Position numbers and translations under genes: made by a program. The notes under the pieces are model-generated. The model was not told the origin of the DNA. It was given only the letters and a program-made list of their open reading frames with translations, and did no database searches. Shown here piece by piece: positions 1-6,844 of a stretch of 8,065 bases of DNA; the stretch's first letter is position 1; each line of letters starts with the position of its first letter. This DNA comes from Frankiaceae bacterium (GTDB taxonomy: Bacteria; Actinomycetota; Actinomycetes; JAFAQI01), in the NCBI GenBank assembly GCA_030840615.1, contig JAVEEE010000198.1, forward strand, positions 1 to 8,065, in the 5' to 3' direction.

Positions 1-1
1 G

Positions 2-685
2 CAGTCGTCGGTCATCTACGTCTGGACCCACGACTCCATCGGTCTCGGCGAGGACGGTCCGACGCATCAGCCGATCGAGCACCTCGCGTCGTTGCGCGCG
101 ATGCCGGGTCTCGATGTCGTGCGGCCCGCCGACGCCACCGAGACGGCGATCGCCTGGCGCACGGCGATCGAGCACACCGACCGGCCGACTGCGCTGGTGC
201 TGACCCGGCAAAACCTGCCCGTCATCGACCGCCACGTCCACGCAAGCGCCGAGGGCGTCACGCACGGCGCCTACGTGCTGGCCGAAGCGGGCAGCGGCAC
301 GCCGAAGGTGATCCTCATCGCGACGGGCAGCGAGGTGACGATCGCCCTGGAGGCGCGTCAGCTGCTCGAGGCGGAAGGGACACCCACCCGCGTCGTGTCG
401 ATGCCGTGCCGCGAGTGGTTCGAGGAGCAGGACGCGTCCTACCAGCAGCAGGTCCTGCCACCTGCGGTCCGCGCCCGGGTCTCGGTCGAGGCTGCCGTCG
501 CCCTCGGCTGGCGCGACTTCGTCGGCGACGACGGCGAAAGCCTGTCGTTGGAGCACTTCGGAGCGAGCGCGCCCTACCAGATCCTCTACGAGCAGTTCGG
601 CATCACGGCAGAACGCGTCGTGGCAGCGGCGCACTCGTCGCTGTCCAAGGTCGGCGCCACGAAAGGCTCGACGACCGGAAACTGA
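2..685 (+). CDS. tkt: Transketolase, C-terminal part (5' end outside window)
   Basis: Transketolase moves two-carbon ketol units between sugar phosphates in the cytoplasm, using thiamine diphosphate, in the non-oxidative pentose phosphate pathway. The frame is open from base 2 to the TGA at 683-685, giving 227 visible residues of a protein that usually has about 690, so roughly the first two thirds are missing. The visible N-terminus carries the signature THDSIGLGEDGPTHQP (visible residues 9-24). By comparison with the yeast enzyme, its histidines and the aspartate of EDG correspond to H469, D477 and H481, and the arginine of LTRQNLP (visible residues about 64-70) to the phosphate-binding R528. 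The rest is the transketolase C-terminal domain, with the typical ATGSEV segment. The tal gene follows after 15 bp, indicating one operon. An ATG at 92 is internal, because the conserved signature lies upstream of it in the same frame. Confidence 0.97.
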   Translation, partial: QSSVIYVWTHDSIGLGEDGPTHQPIEHLASLRAMPGLDVVRPADATETAIAWRTAIEHTDRPTALVLTRQNLPVIDRHVHASAEGVTHGAYVLAEAGSGTPKVILIATGSEVTIALEARQLLEAEGTPTRVVSMPCREWFEEQDASYQQQVLPPAVRARVSVEAAVALGWRDFVGDDGESLSLEHFGASAPYQILYEQFGITAERVVAAAHSSLSKVGATKGSTTGN

Positions 686-686
686 C

Positions 687-692
687 AGGGAG
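687..692 (+). promoter_or_regulatory. Shine-Dalgarno site of tal
   Basis: AGGGAG lies 8 nt before the ATG at 701, in the 15-bp gap after the tkt stop. It supports that ATG as the tal start. Confidence 0.75.
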
Positions 693-700
693 CGACGCAC

Positions 701-1852
701 ATGAGTCTTGAGACGTTGAAGCAGCTAGCCGACGCCGGGGTGGCGATCTGGCTGGACGACCTGTCTCGCGAGCGGCTCGTCAAGGGCGACCTCGCCGAAC
801 TCATCCGCGACCGGCACGTCGTCGGCGTCACGACCAACCCGACGATCTTCCAGAAGGCCGTCAGTGGCAGCGAGAGCTACGACGAGCAGGTGCGTGACCT
901 CGCCCGGCGCGGCGTCGACGTCGGCGAGGCGCTGCGCGCCATCACCACCTACGACGTCCGCTGGGGATGCGACGTGCTGCGGCCGGCTTACGACGCCAGC
1001 GACGGCGTCGACGGTCGCGTGTCCATCGAGGTCGATCCCCGCATCTCGGGGGAGACGGAACGCACGGTCGCAGAGGCCCGGGCGTTGTGGTGGCTGGTCG
1101 ACCGGCCCAACCTCTTCATCAAGATCCCTGCCACGGTGCCCAGCCTGCCTGCCATCTCGCAGTGCCTGGCCGAAGGCATCAGCATCAACGTGACGCTCAT
1201 CTTCTCGCTGGAGCGCTACGCGGCCGTCATCGACGCGTTCTTCGACGGCCTCGAAAGGGCGCGCCACGCCGGGCACGACCTCAGCCGCATCGGCTCGGTC
1301 GCGTCGTTCTTCATCTCTCGCGTCGACTCGGAGGTCGACAAGCGGCTCGACAAGATCGGCAGCAAGGAGGCGAAGGAGCTCCGGGGCAAGGCCGCGATCG
1401 CGAACGCCCGCCTGGCCTACCAGCTCTACGAGGAGAAGTTCGCGAGTGACCGGTGGCAGGCGCTCGCGCAGGCCGGCGCCAAGCCGCAACGTCCGCTGTG
1501 GGCGTCGACGTCGACCAAGGACCCGTCCTACGACGACACGATGTATGTCCTCGAGCTCGTCGCCCCCGGGACTGTCAACACGATGCCGGAGCCGACGTTG
1601 CACGCTCTCGTGGACCACGGGGAGTTCCCCGGCGAAACGGTGCGGCCGATGTACTCCGACGCGCGCAAGGTGCTCGACCAGCTCGATGAGCTGGGCATCA
1701 GCTATGACGACGTCGTTCGCGTCCTCGAGGTGGAGGCGATCGAGAAGTTCGAGACGTCGTGGAACGAGCTGATCGACTCGGTGCAGGAAGAGATGACCAA
1801 GCTCGCCAACGAGGTGAGCACGGCCGGTCCGGACGCAGCGGACAAGAAGTGA
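701..1852 (+). CDS. tal: Transaldolase (actinobacterial type)
   Basis: Transaldolase transfers a dihydroxyacetone unit from sedoheptulose-7-phosphate to glyceraldehyde-3-phosphate, giving erythrose-4-phosphate and fructose-6-phosphate. The product is 383 residues, close to the roughly 370 of the long mycobacterial-type transaldolases. Visible family motifs are GVTTNPTIFQKA near residues 42-53, IKIPAT with the presumed Schiff-base lysine K141, INVTLIFS near 161-168, and WASTSTKDPSYDDTMYV near 267-283. The N-terminal segment LADAGVAIWLDDLSRERL is characteristic of the actinobacterial form. The ATG at 701 has a good Shine-Dalgarno site. The stop TGA at 1850-1852 overlaps the GTG start of pgi (GTGA), suggesting translational coupling. 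The last ~15 residues are polar and probably disordered. The long antisense frame across this gene is a codon-bias shadow. Confidence 0.97.
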   Translation: MSLETLKQLADAGVAIWLDDLSRERLVKGDLAELIRDRHVVGVTTNPTIFQKAVSGSESYDEQVRDLARRGVDVGEALRAITTYDVRWGCDVLRPAYDASDGVDGRVSIEVDPRISGETERTVAEARALWWLVDRPNLFIKIPATVPSLPAISQCLAEGISINVTLIFSLERYAAVIDAFFDGLERARHAGHDLSRIGSVASFFISRVDSEVDKRLDKIGSKEAKELRGKAAIANARLAYQLYEEKFASDRWQALAQAGAKPQRPLWASTSTKDPSYDDTMYVLELVAPGTVNTMPEPTLHALVDHGEFPGETVRPMYSDARKVLDQLDELGISYDDVVRVLEVEAIEKFETSWNELIDSVQEEMTKLANEVSTAGPDAADKK

Positions 1853-3513
1853 GCGACGTCGCATCCGCGTCCGCTGATGGAGTGACCGTTGCCCAGGCCG
1901 GTGACTCGCTGCTCGCCGCCCGCGACAAGGCGCTCACCGAGGCCGCCCGCGACGACGTAGCGGCAGCGCTCGTCGGCAGGGATCCCACGCTTTGGGGACC
2001 GGAGGCGACGGCCGAGGCGACGATCCGGTTGGGGTGGCTGGACTGCACCCGGCTGTCGCGACCATTGGTGCCGGAGATCGAAGCTCTTCGGGCCGAGCTA
2101 CGGGCCGCCGGCGTCGATCGAGTGGTGCTGGCCGGCATGGGTGGCTCCTCGCTCGCGCCCGAGGTCATCACGTCGACCTACGGCGTCGCACTGACCGTCC
2201 TCGACACCACCGACCCCGGCCAGGTCGCGGCAGCGATGACGCAGGACATCGAGCGCACCGTGCTGGTCGTCTCCAGCAAGAGCGGCGGCACTGTCGAGAC
2301 CGACAGCCATCGGCGCGCTTTCGAACGCGCGTTCCGCGACGCGGGGATCGACCCGGCCGAGCGCATCGTCGTCGTCACCGATCCGGATTCCCCCCTGGAG
2401 CGGACAGCACGCGAGTCGTCGTACCGCGTCTTCCGTGCCGACCCGAACGTCGGGGGCCGCTACAGCGCACTCACAGCATTCGGCCTCGTCCCGGCCGGGC
2501 TGGCCGGCGTGCCGATCGGTGAGTTGCTCGACCAGGCGGCTGCACTCGAGCCGTCGCTGGGCGACACGGACAACCCGGCGCTGGCCCTGGGCGCCGCCCT
2601 CGGCGGCTTCGGCAGATCCGGACACGACAAGCTCGTCATCGCCGACGCGGGCAGCGGCATCGTGGGTTTCGGCGACTCTGCTCCCTTGACGAACGCCTTC
2701 GGCGCGTGGGCGGAACAGCTCGTGGCCGAGTCGACCGGCAAGAACGGCCGCGGCCTTCTGCCGGTCGTGGTCGAAGGCACCGACGCGCCGGGTTTCGTCG
2801 AGTCGGCCGACAACCACCTCCTCGTCCTGGGCACCACCCCGCCCACCACCGGTACGGCGGTGAGTGGACCGCTGGGTGCGCAGTTCCTGCTCTGGGAGTA
2901 CGCCACCGCGGTGGCCGGCCGCGTCCTGCAGATCAACCCGTTCGACCAGCCCAACGTGCAGGAGTCGAAGGACAACACCAAGGCGGTGCTCGAGAAGGCC
3001 GGCGACGGCCCGCTGCCCGAGGGAGACCCCGTCTTCGTCGATGGCGCCGTCGAGGTGCACGCCGTCAACCCGGCCCTGCTCGACGGAGCCGGCGATCTGC
3101 GGGCGGCGCTGAGCGCCCTGCTCGGCGCCGTGCCGGAGCGCGGCTACCTGGCTGTCATGGCCTACCTCGACCGGCAACGTGACGCCGACGCGGGGCGCCT
3201 GCGCGCCATCCTCGCGGCGCGTACGGCGCATGCAGTGACGTTCGGCTGGGCCCCTCGCTTCCTGCACTCCACCGGCCAGTTCCACAAGGGCGGACCACCG
3301 GTCGGCACGTTCCTACAGGTGACCGGAGCACACGAGGCGGACCTCGAAGTTCCCGGGCAGCCGTTCACGTTCGGGCGGCTGCAGCTGGCGCAGGCGCTCG
3401 GAGATCTGCAGGCGCTCGAGTCACGGCAGCGACCCGTCCTGCGGCTTCACCTGACCGACCGCGTCGCCGGATTGCGCCAGCTGCTCGACGCCGCTGCCGG
3501 CGCGCCGGTGTGA
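1849..3513 (+). CDS. pgi: Glucose-6-phosphate isomerase, TalPgi-like long form
   Basis: This enzyme interconverts glucose-6-phosphate and fructose-6-phosphate, linking glycolysis/gluconeogenesis with the pentose phosphate genes around it. I place the start at GTG 1849, which overlaps the tal stop. The frame stays open upstream to 1759, but only inside tal. That gives 554 residues. Two sugar-isomerase (SIS) domains are visible. The first has GMGGSSLAPEV (96-106), the phosphate-binding segment SSKSGGTVET (142-151) and PGI signature 1, NVGGRYSALTAFG (about 200-212). The second has a near match to PGI signature 2, GRVLQINPFDQPNVQESK (357-374), ending in the presumed catalytic K374; the usual Gly/Ala after DQP is Asn here. 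About 180 residues follow K374, including RFLHSTGQFHKGGPPVG (about 470-486) and FGRLQLAQALGDLQAL. In classical PGI the catalytic lysine is near the C-terminus. From memory, this tail resembles fused transaldolase/PGI proteins. No strong Shine-Dalgarno is seen, so translation probably depends on tal. Confidence 0.93.
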   Translation: MSDVASASADGVTVAQAGDSLLAARDKALTEAARDDVAAALVGRDPTLWGPEATAEATIRLGWLDCTRLSRPLVPEIEALRAELRAAGVDRVVLAGMGGSSLAPEVITSTYGVALTVLDTTDPGQVAAAMTQDIERTVLVVSSKSGGTVETDSHRRAFERAFRDAGIDPAERIVVVTDPDSPLERTARESSYRVFRADPNVGGRYSALTAFGLVPAGLAGVPIGELLDQAAALEPSLGDTDNPALALGAALGGFGRSGHDKLVIADAGSGIVGFGDSAPLTNAFGAWAEQLVAESTGKNGRGLLPVVVEGTDAPGFVESADNHLLVLGTTPPTTGTAVSGPLGAQFLLWEYATAVAGRVLQINPFDQPNVQESKDNTKAVLEKAGDGPLPEGDPVFVDGAVEVHAVNPALLDGAGDLRAALSALLGAVPERGYLAVMAYLDRQRDADAGRLRAILAARTAHAVTFGWAPRFLHSTGQFHKGGPPVGTFLQVTGAHEADLEVPGQPFTFGRLQLAQALGDLQALESRQRPVLRLHLTDRVAGLRQLLDAAAGAPV

Positions 3514-3523
3514 GCAGGCCCGA

Positions 3524-3541
3524 ATGAGTCAGCCCCGATGA
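3524..3541 (+). other. Possible 5-codon leader ORF overlapping the zwf start
   Basis: ATG at 3524 opens a frame reading Met-Ser-Gln-Pro-Arg and stops at TGA 3539-3541, which overlaps the zwf ATG (3538-3540) as ATGA. A Shine-Dalgarno-like GCAGG at 3514-3518 is 5 nt from this ATG but 19 nt from the zwf ATG, so ribosomes may load here and re-initiate on zwf. The two ATGs lie in near-identical sequence 14 bp apart, so this could equally be a by-product of a small duplication. Translation is not shown. Confidence 0.35.
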
Positions 3542-5067
3542 GTGGAACCGCGGGCAACCCGCTGCGCGACCCGCGCGACCGGCGGCTCCCCCGGGTTCCC
3601 GACCCGTGCGCGTTGGTCGTCTTCGGTGTCACCGGCGACCTCGCCCGCAAGAAGCTGATCCCCGCCGTCTATGACCTCGGCAACCGGGGACTGCTGCCGC
3701 CGGGTTTCGTGCTGCTCGGGTTTGCGCGCCGCGACTGGGACGTGGGCGAGTTCGAGGCGCTGGCCCGCGAGGCTGCTCAGCAGCACGCCCGGACGGAGTT
3801 TCGTGAGGACGTGTGGCGCCGGATCGCCGACTCACTGTGCTTCCTTCCAGGTGCGTTCGACGACGACGCGGCGTTCGATGCGTTGGCAGCAAAGCTCATC
3901 GAGCTGGAAGGGACCCACGGCATCAAGGGCAACGCGGCGTTCTACCTGTCGATCCCGCCGAACGCGTTTCCCGTCGTGCTCAAGCAGATGGCGCGGACGA
4001 GGATGGCCGACAACAACGAGCGCGGCGGCTGGCGGCGGGTCGTCGTCGAGAAGCCGTTCGGCCACGACCAGAAGTCCGCCCGTGAGCTCAACGCGCTGGT
4101 CGACGAGGTCTTCACGCCGAACGACGTCTTCCGCATCGACCACTATCTCGGCAAGGAGACGGTGCAGAACCTGTTGGCGCTGCGCTTCGCCAACACCCTG
4201 TTCGAGCCGATCTGGAACTCGCACTATGTCGACTCGGTACAGATCACCATGGCCGAAGACGTGGGCATCGGCGGCCGGGCGGCGTTCTACGACAGCGCCG
4301 GCGCCGGTCGTGACGTGCTGCAGAACCATCTGCTGCAGCTGCTGGCTCTCACGGCGATGGAAGAGCCGGTCTCCTTCGATGCGGAGGCGATCCGCACCGA
4401 GAAGCTCAAGGTGCTCAACGCGATCTCCCTGCCCCGTGACATGGAACGCGGTGCGATCCGCGGCCAGTACGAGCAGGGCTGGCTCGCCGGGCAGCGCGTG
4501 CCGGGCTATCTCGACGAGAAGGACGTGCCCAAGAGCTCGCTCACCGAGACCTACGCGTCAGTCCGCTTCGGCATCGAGACGCGACGGTGGGCCGGCGTTC
4601 CGTTCTATCTCCGGACCGGCAAGCGGCTCCCCCGACGCGTCACCGAGATCGCGGTCGTGTTCACCAAAGCGCCGCACCTGCCGTTCGACGCCACCGACAC
4701 TGTCGAGCTGGGGCAGAACCAGCTGGTCGTGCGGGTGCAGCCTGACGAAGGAGTGACACTGCGCTTCGGCTCCAAGGTGCCGGGCTCGGCGATGGAGGTG
4801 CGCGACGTCTCGATGGACTTCCTCTACGGAGCGTCATTCACCGAGTCGTCGCCGGAGGCATACGAGCGGCTGATACTCGACGTGTTGCTGGGCGATCAGA
4901 CACTGTTCCCGCGCAACGAGGAAGTCGACGCGTCCTGGCGGGTCATCGATCCGCTGGAAGAGTTCTGGACCGGTCGCCCACCGGAGAAGTACCGCGCCGG
5001 CGAGTGGGGGCCCAGAGCCGCCGATGAGATGCTCGAGCGCGAAGGTCGCGTCTGGAGGCGTCCCTAG
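3538..5067 (+). CDS. zwf: Glucose-6-phosphate 1-dehydrogenase
   Basis: Zwf oxidises glucose-6-phosphate to 6-phosphoglucono-lactone and reduces NADP+, the committed step of the oxidative pentose phosphate pathway. The product is 509 residues, normal for the family. The Rossmann fold begins with FGVTGDLARKK (29-39). EKPFGHD is at 171-177, and the active-site motif RIDHYLGKE at 199-207 includes D201, H202 and K206. The second catalytic histidine is H264 in QNHLLQ. These match D177, H178, K182 and H240 of the Leuconostoc enzyme. An arginine pair after GFA (R64-R65) sits where that enzyme contacts the NADP 2'-phosphate, so NADP preference is inferred. ATG 3538 is the only start codon between the in-frame pgi stop and the conserved NPLRDPRDRRLPR segment. 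It lacks a well-spaced Shine-Dalgarno. The stop TAG directly abuts the opcA ATG. Confidence 0.97.
   Translation: MSGTAGNPLRDPRDRRLPRVPDPCALVVFGVTGDLARKKLIPAVYDLGNRGLLPPGFVLLGFARRDWDVGEFEALAREAAQQHARTEFREDVWRRIADSLCFLPGAFDDDAAFDALAAKLIELEGTHGIKGNAAFYLSIPPNAFPVVLKQMARTRMADNNERGGWRRVVVEKPFGHDQKSARELNALVDEVFTPNDVFRIDHYLGKETVQNLLALRFANTLFEPIWNSHYVDSVQITMAEDVGIGGRAAFYDSAGAGRDVLQNHLLQLLALTAMEEPVSFDAEAIRTEKLKVLNAISLPRDMERGAIRGQYEQGWLAGQRVPGYLDEKDVPKSSLTETYASVRFGIETRRWAGVPFYLRTGKRLPRRVTEIAVVFTKAPHLPFDATDTVELGQNQLVVRVQPDEGVTLRFGSKVPGSAMEVRDVSMDFLYGASFTESSPEAYERLILDVLLGDQTLFPRNEEVDASWRVIDPLEEFWTGRPPEKYRAGEWGPRAADEMLEREGRVWRRP
5054..5058 (+). promoter_or_regulatory. Shine-Dalgarno site of opcA, inside zwf
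   Basis: GGAGG lies 9 nt upstream of ATG 5068, within the last codons of zwf. This near-consensus site fixes the opcA start and suggests opcA can be initiated efficiently as well as coupled to zwf termination. Confidence 0.75.
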
Positions 5068-6042
5068 ATGACACAGACGCTGTGGGACACGACCGGCGGC
5101 GACATCGTCAAGGCGCTGCTCGTCGAGCGCCGGGCAGCAGGCGCACTCGCCAGCGGGCTGGCGCTCTCGCTCGTCGTCGTCGTCGACGAGAAGCACGTCG
5201 CCGAAGCCGAACAGGCCGCAACCACCGCCGCAGCCGCGCACCCATGCCGGTTGCTCATCGTCGTTCGGCGCTCACTCGAGGCCGACAACCGGCTCGACGC
5301 CGAGGTGCAGGTCGGCGGGCGACTCGGCCCGACCGAGGCTGTCGTGATGCGCATGCATGGCCGGCTCGCCCTGCATGCAGAGTCGGTGGTGCTGCCGCTG
5401 CTCGCGTCGGACGCGCCCGTCGTCACGTGGTGGCACTCCGCACCTCCGGAGGAGATCGCTGCCGATGCCCTCGGCGTACTTGCGAACCGCCGCATCACCG
5501 ACTGCGCCCAGGGCGCCGACCCGTTGGCGGCGCTGCGTCGCCGGGCCGAGGACTTCGCGGCGGGTGACACCGACCTGGCATGGACCCGGACGACGCCGTG
5601 GCGGGCGTTGCTCGCCTCCGCGATGGACGCCGTCGACAGCGCACCGACCCGGGCGGCGATCGGGTGCGAGCCGGGCAACCCGAGCGCGACGCTGCTGTGC
5701 GGCTGGCTGACTTCGCGCCTTGGCATCCACGCGGAGGTCGAGGCGACCGGCGGTCCAGGCATCACACACGCCGAGCTCTTGGCCGACGACGGCTATCGCG
5801 TGAGCATCGATCGACCGGATGGCCGCCTCGCGACGTTGGCACGCGGCGAGGAACCGGAACGGCAGCTGCCGCTGCCACGCCGCGAACTGGGCGACCTCCT
5901 CGCCGAAGAGCTGCGGCGGATGGACCCCGACTACGTGTATGCCGAAGCGCTCGCGGCCGCGACCGGCGTGGACGGTCTCGACCGACGCCCACCGACTCGT
6001 AGCCACGTGTGGCGCGACCCGGCCTGGGCCGCCTCCCGATGA
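5068..6042 (+). CDS. opcA: Glucose-6-phosphate dehydrogenase assembly protein OpcA
   Basis: OpcA is an accessory protein that, in cyanobacteria and actinobacteria, promotes assembly or activity of glucose-6-phosphate dehydrogenase. The product is 324 residues, close to the roughly 300-residue mycobacterial and corynebacterial proteins. The family-typical core APVVTWWHSAPPEEIAADAL (about residues 114-133) is followed by a segment with RITDCAQGADPL (about 143-154). Four cysteines are visible (in HPCRLL, TDCAQ, GCEPG and LLCGW), not arranged as an obvious metal site. No signal peptide or membrane segment is visible, so it is cytoplasmic. Its position directly behind zwf (TAGATG junction) is the classic arrangement and strongly supports the name. 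The stop TGA overlaps the pgl ATG by 4 bp. The run of GTC codons near residues 34-38 encodes a hydrophobic strand, Val-Val-Val-Val. Confidence 0.95.
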   Translation: MTQTLWDTTGGDIVKALLVERRAAGALASGLALSLVVVVDEKHVAEAEQAATTAAAAHPCRLLIVVRRSLEADNRLDAEVQVGGRLGPTEAVVMRMHGRLALHAESVVLPLLASDAPVVTWWHSAPPEEIAADALGVLANRRITDCAQGADPLAALRRRAEDFAAGDTDLAWTRTTPWRALLASAMDAVDSAPTRAAIGCEPGNPSATLLCGWLTSRLGIHAEVEATGGPGITHAELLADDGYRVSIDRPDGRLATLARGEEPERQLPLPRRELGDLLAEELRRMDPDYVYAEALAAATGVDGLDRRPPTRSHVWRDPAWAASR

Positions 6043-6818
6043 CCCCGCCGCTGGTCGTCGTACACCGGGACGCGGCGCTGCTGGCCAGGGCCGTCGCCGC
6101 GCGCCTCGTCACCGTGCTCGTCGACGCGCAAGCCGCCCGGGGGTCGGCATCCGTGGTGCTCACCGGCGGCGGCATCGGCATCGCGTCGCTGCGCGAGCTC
6201 GCGGCGTCGCCCGCCCGTGACGCCATCGACTGGGATGCCCTCGACGTGTGGTGGGGGGACGAGAGGTTCCTGCCCGCCGGGCATCCGGACCGCAACGAGA
6301 CCCAGGCCCGCGAGGCGTTGCTCGACTCCGTCGAGCTCGATCCCGCGCGGGTGCACCCGCTCGGAGCCAGTGATGGTCCCGATGGCGACGACCTGGACGC
6401 CGCGGCCGATCGCTACGCCGCTGAACTGGCAACGGCGTCGCGGCCGGAAGATCACGGACCGGTCCCGACGTTCGACGTGCTGCTCCTCGGCGTCGGGCCC
6501 GACGGCCACGTCGCGTCGCTGTTCCCGGAGACGCCGTCGCTCTACGACCAGCGGATCGTCGTAGCGGTGCGCAGTGCACCCAAGCCACCGCCCACCCGGC
6601 TCTCGCTGTCGCTCGCGGCCATCAACGCGGCACGTGAGGTGTGGCTCGTCGCCGCAGGTGAGGAGAAGGCGGGGGCGGTGCGTCTCGCAGTGTCGGGTGC
6701 CGGGCCGACTGCCGTGCCGGCAGCAGGCGCGCAGGGGCGGAGCCGGACGTTGTGGCTGCTCGACCGTCCGGCGGCCAGCCGGCTACCGGCCGGCATGTCT
6801 CGCATCGCCTCTTCCTGA
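6039..6818 (+). CDS. pgl: 6-phosphogluconolactonase
   Basis: Pgl (DevB/SOL type) hydrolyses the lactone made by Zwf to 6-phosphogluconate. The product is 259 residues from ATG 6039, typical for the family. Motifs seen are LTGGG (41-45), WWGDERFLP (71-79), LLGVGPDGHVASLFPE (149-164) with the presumed catalytic histidine H157, and GEEKA near residues 207-211. The segment PAAGAQG then TLWLLDRPAA near the C-terminus fits the family. I chose ATG 6039 because it gives a normal N-terminus (MTPPLVVVHRD) and an ATGA overlap with the opcA stop. An in-frame ATG at 6009 inside opcA would add ten non-conserved residues. No Shine-Dalgarno is evident before 6039, so expression probably depends on coupling to opcA. 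It is the last gene of the operon visible before the convergent rbpA. Confidence 0.95.
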   Translation: MTPPLVVVHRDAALLARAVAARLVTVLVDAQAARGSASVVLTGGGIGIASLRELAASPARDAIDWDALDVWWGDERFLPAGHPDRNETQAREALLDSVELDPARVHPLGASDGPDGDDLDAAADRYAAELATASRPEDHGPVPTFDVLLLGVGPDGHVASLFPETPSLYDQRIVVAVRSAPKPPPTRLSLSLAAINAAREVWLVAAGEEKAGAVRLAVSGAGPTAVPAAGAQGRSRTLWLLDRPAASRLPAGMSRIASS

Positions 6819-6844
6819 CCCCGCGCGGCGGACGACTTGTCAGG
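6814..6844. terminator. Inverted repeat between convergent pgl and rbpA stops, possible bidirectional terminator
   Basis: CCTGAC (6814-6819) and GTCAGG (6839-6844) form 6-bp arms around a 19-nt centre that contains the palindrome CCGCGCGG (6821-6828). Each arm holds a stop codon: the pgl TGA on the left and the rbpA TGA, read on the minus strand, on the right. There is no T-tract on either side, so it would be a weak or non-canonical hairpin. Three of the six paired bases follow automatically from both genes ending in TGA, which lowers its weight. Confidence 0.35.

Noticed and set aside
1759..1848. Upstream extension of the pgi frame inside tal
   Set aside because: The added residues do not look like a PGI N-terminus and lie wholly within tal; GTG 1849 with the GTGA overlap is the natural start. 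No convincing slippery sequence for programmed frameshifting was seen.
725..1864. Minus-strand open frame of about 379 codons opposite tal
   Set aside because: It mirrors tal almost exactly, is extremely arginine/aspartate/valine rich without any domain, and is the usual result of GC-rich third positions on the opposite strand.
2098..3285. Minus-strand open frame of about 395 codons opposite pgi
   Set aside because: The same codon-bias shadow; low-complexity composition, no recognisable motif, and pgi on the other strand shows clear family motifs throughout.
3671..4756. Plus-strand open frame of about 361 codons within zwf in another frame
   Set aside because: Ser/Arg/Thr/Pro-rich shadow translation with no motifs, wholly inside zwf.
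5170..5190. GTC repeat and 7-bp inverted repeat (CTCGTCG / CGACGAG) near the start of opcA
   Set aside because: It follows from consecutive valine codons flanked by Leu and Asp-Glu; coding constraint explains it without a regulatory role.
5371..5380. Perfect 10-bp palindrome CTGCATGCAG, next to GCATGCATG, in opcA
   Set aside because: It encodes ordinary OpcA residues, is isolated and unrepeated elsewhere, and is plausible by chance in 8 kb; no operator context.
5272..6006. Minus-strand open frame opposite opcA
   Set aside because: Shadow of opcA; no start signal and no protein-like pattern.
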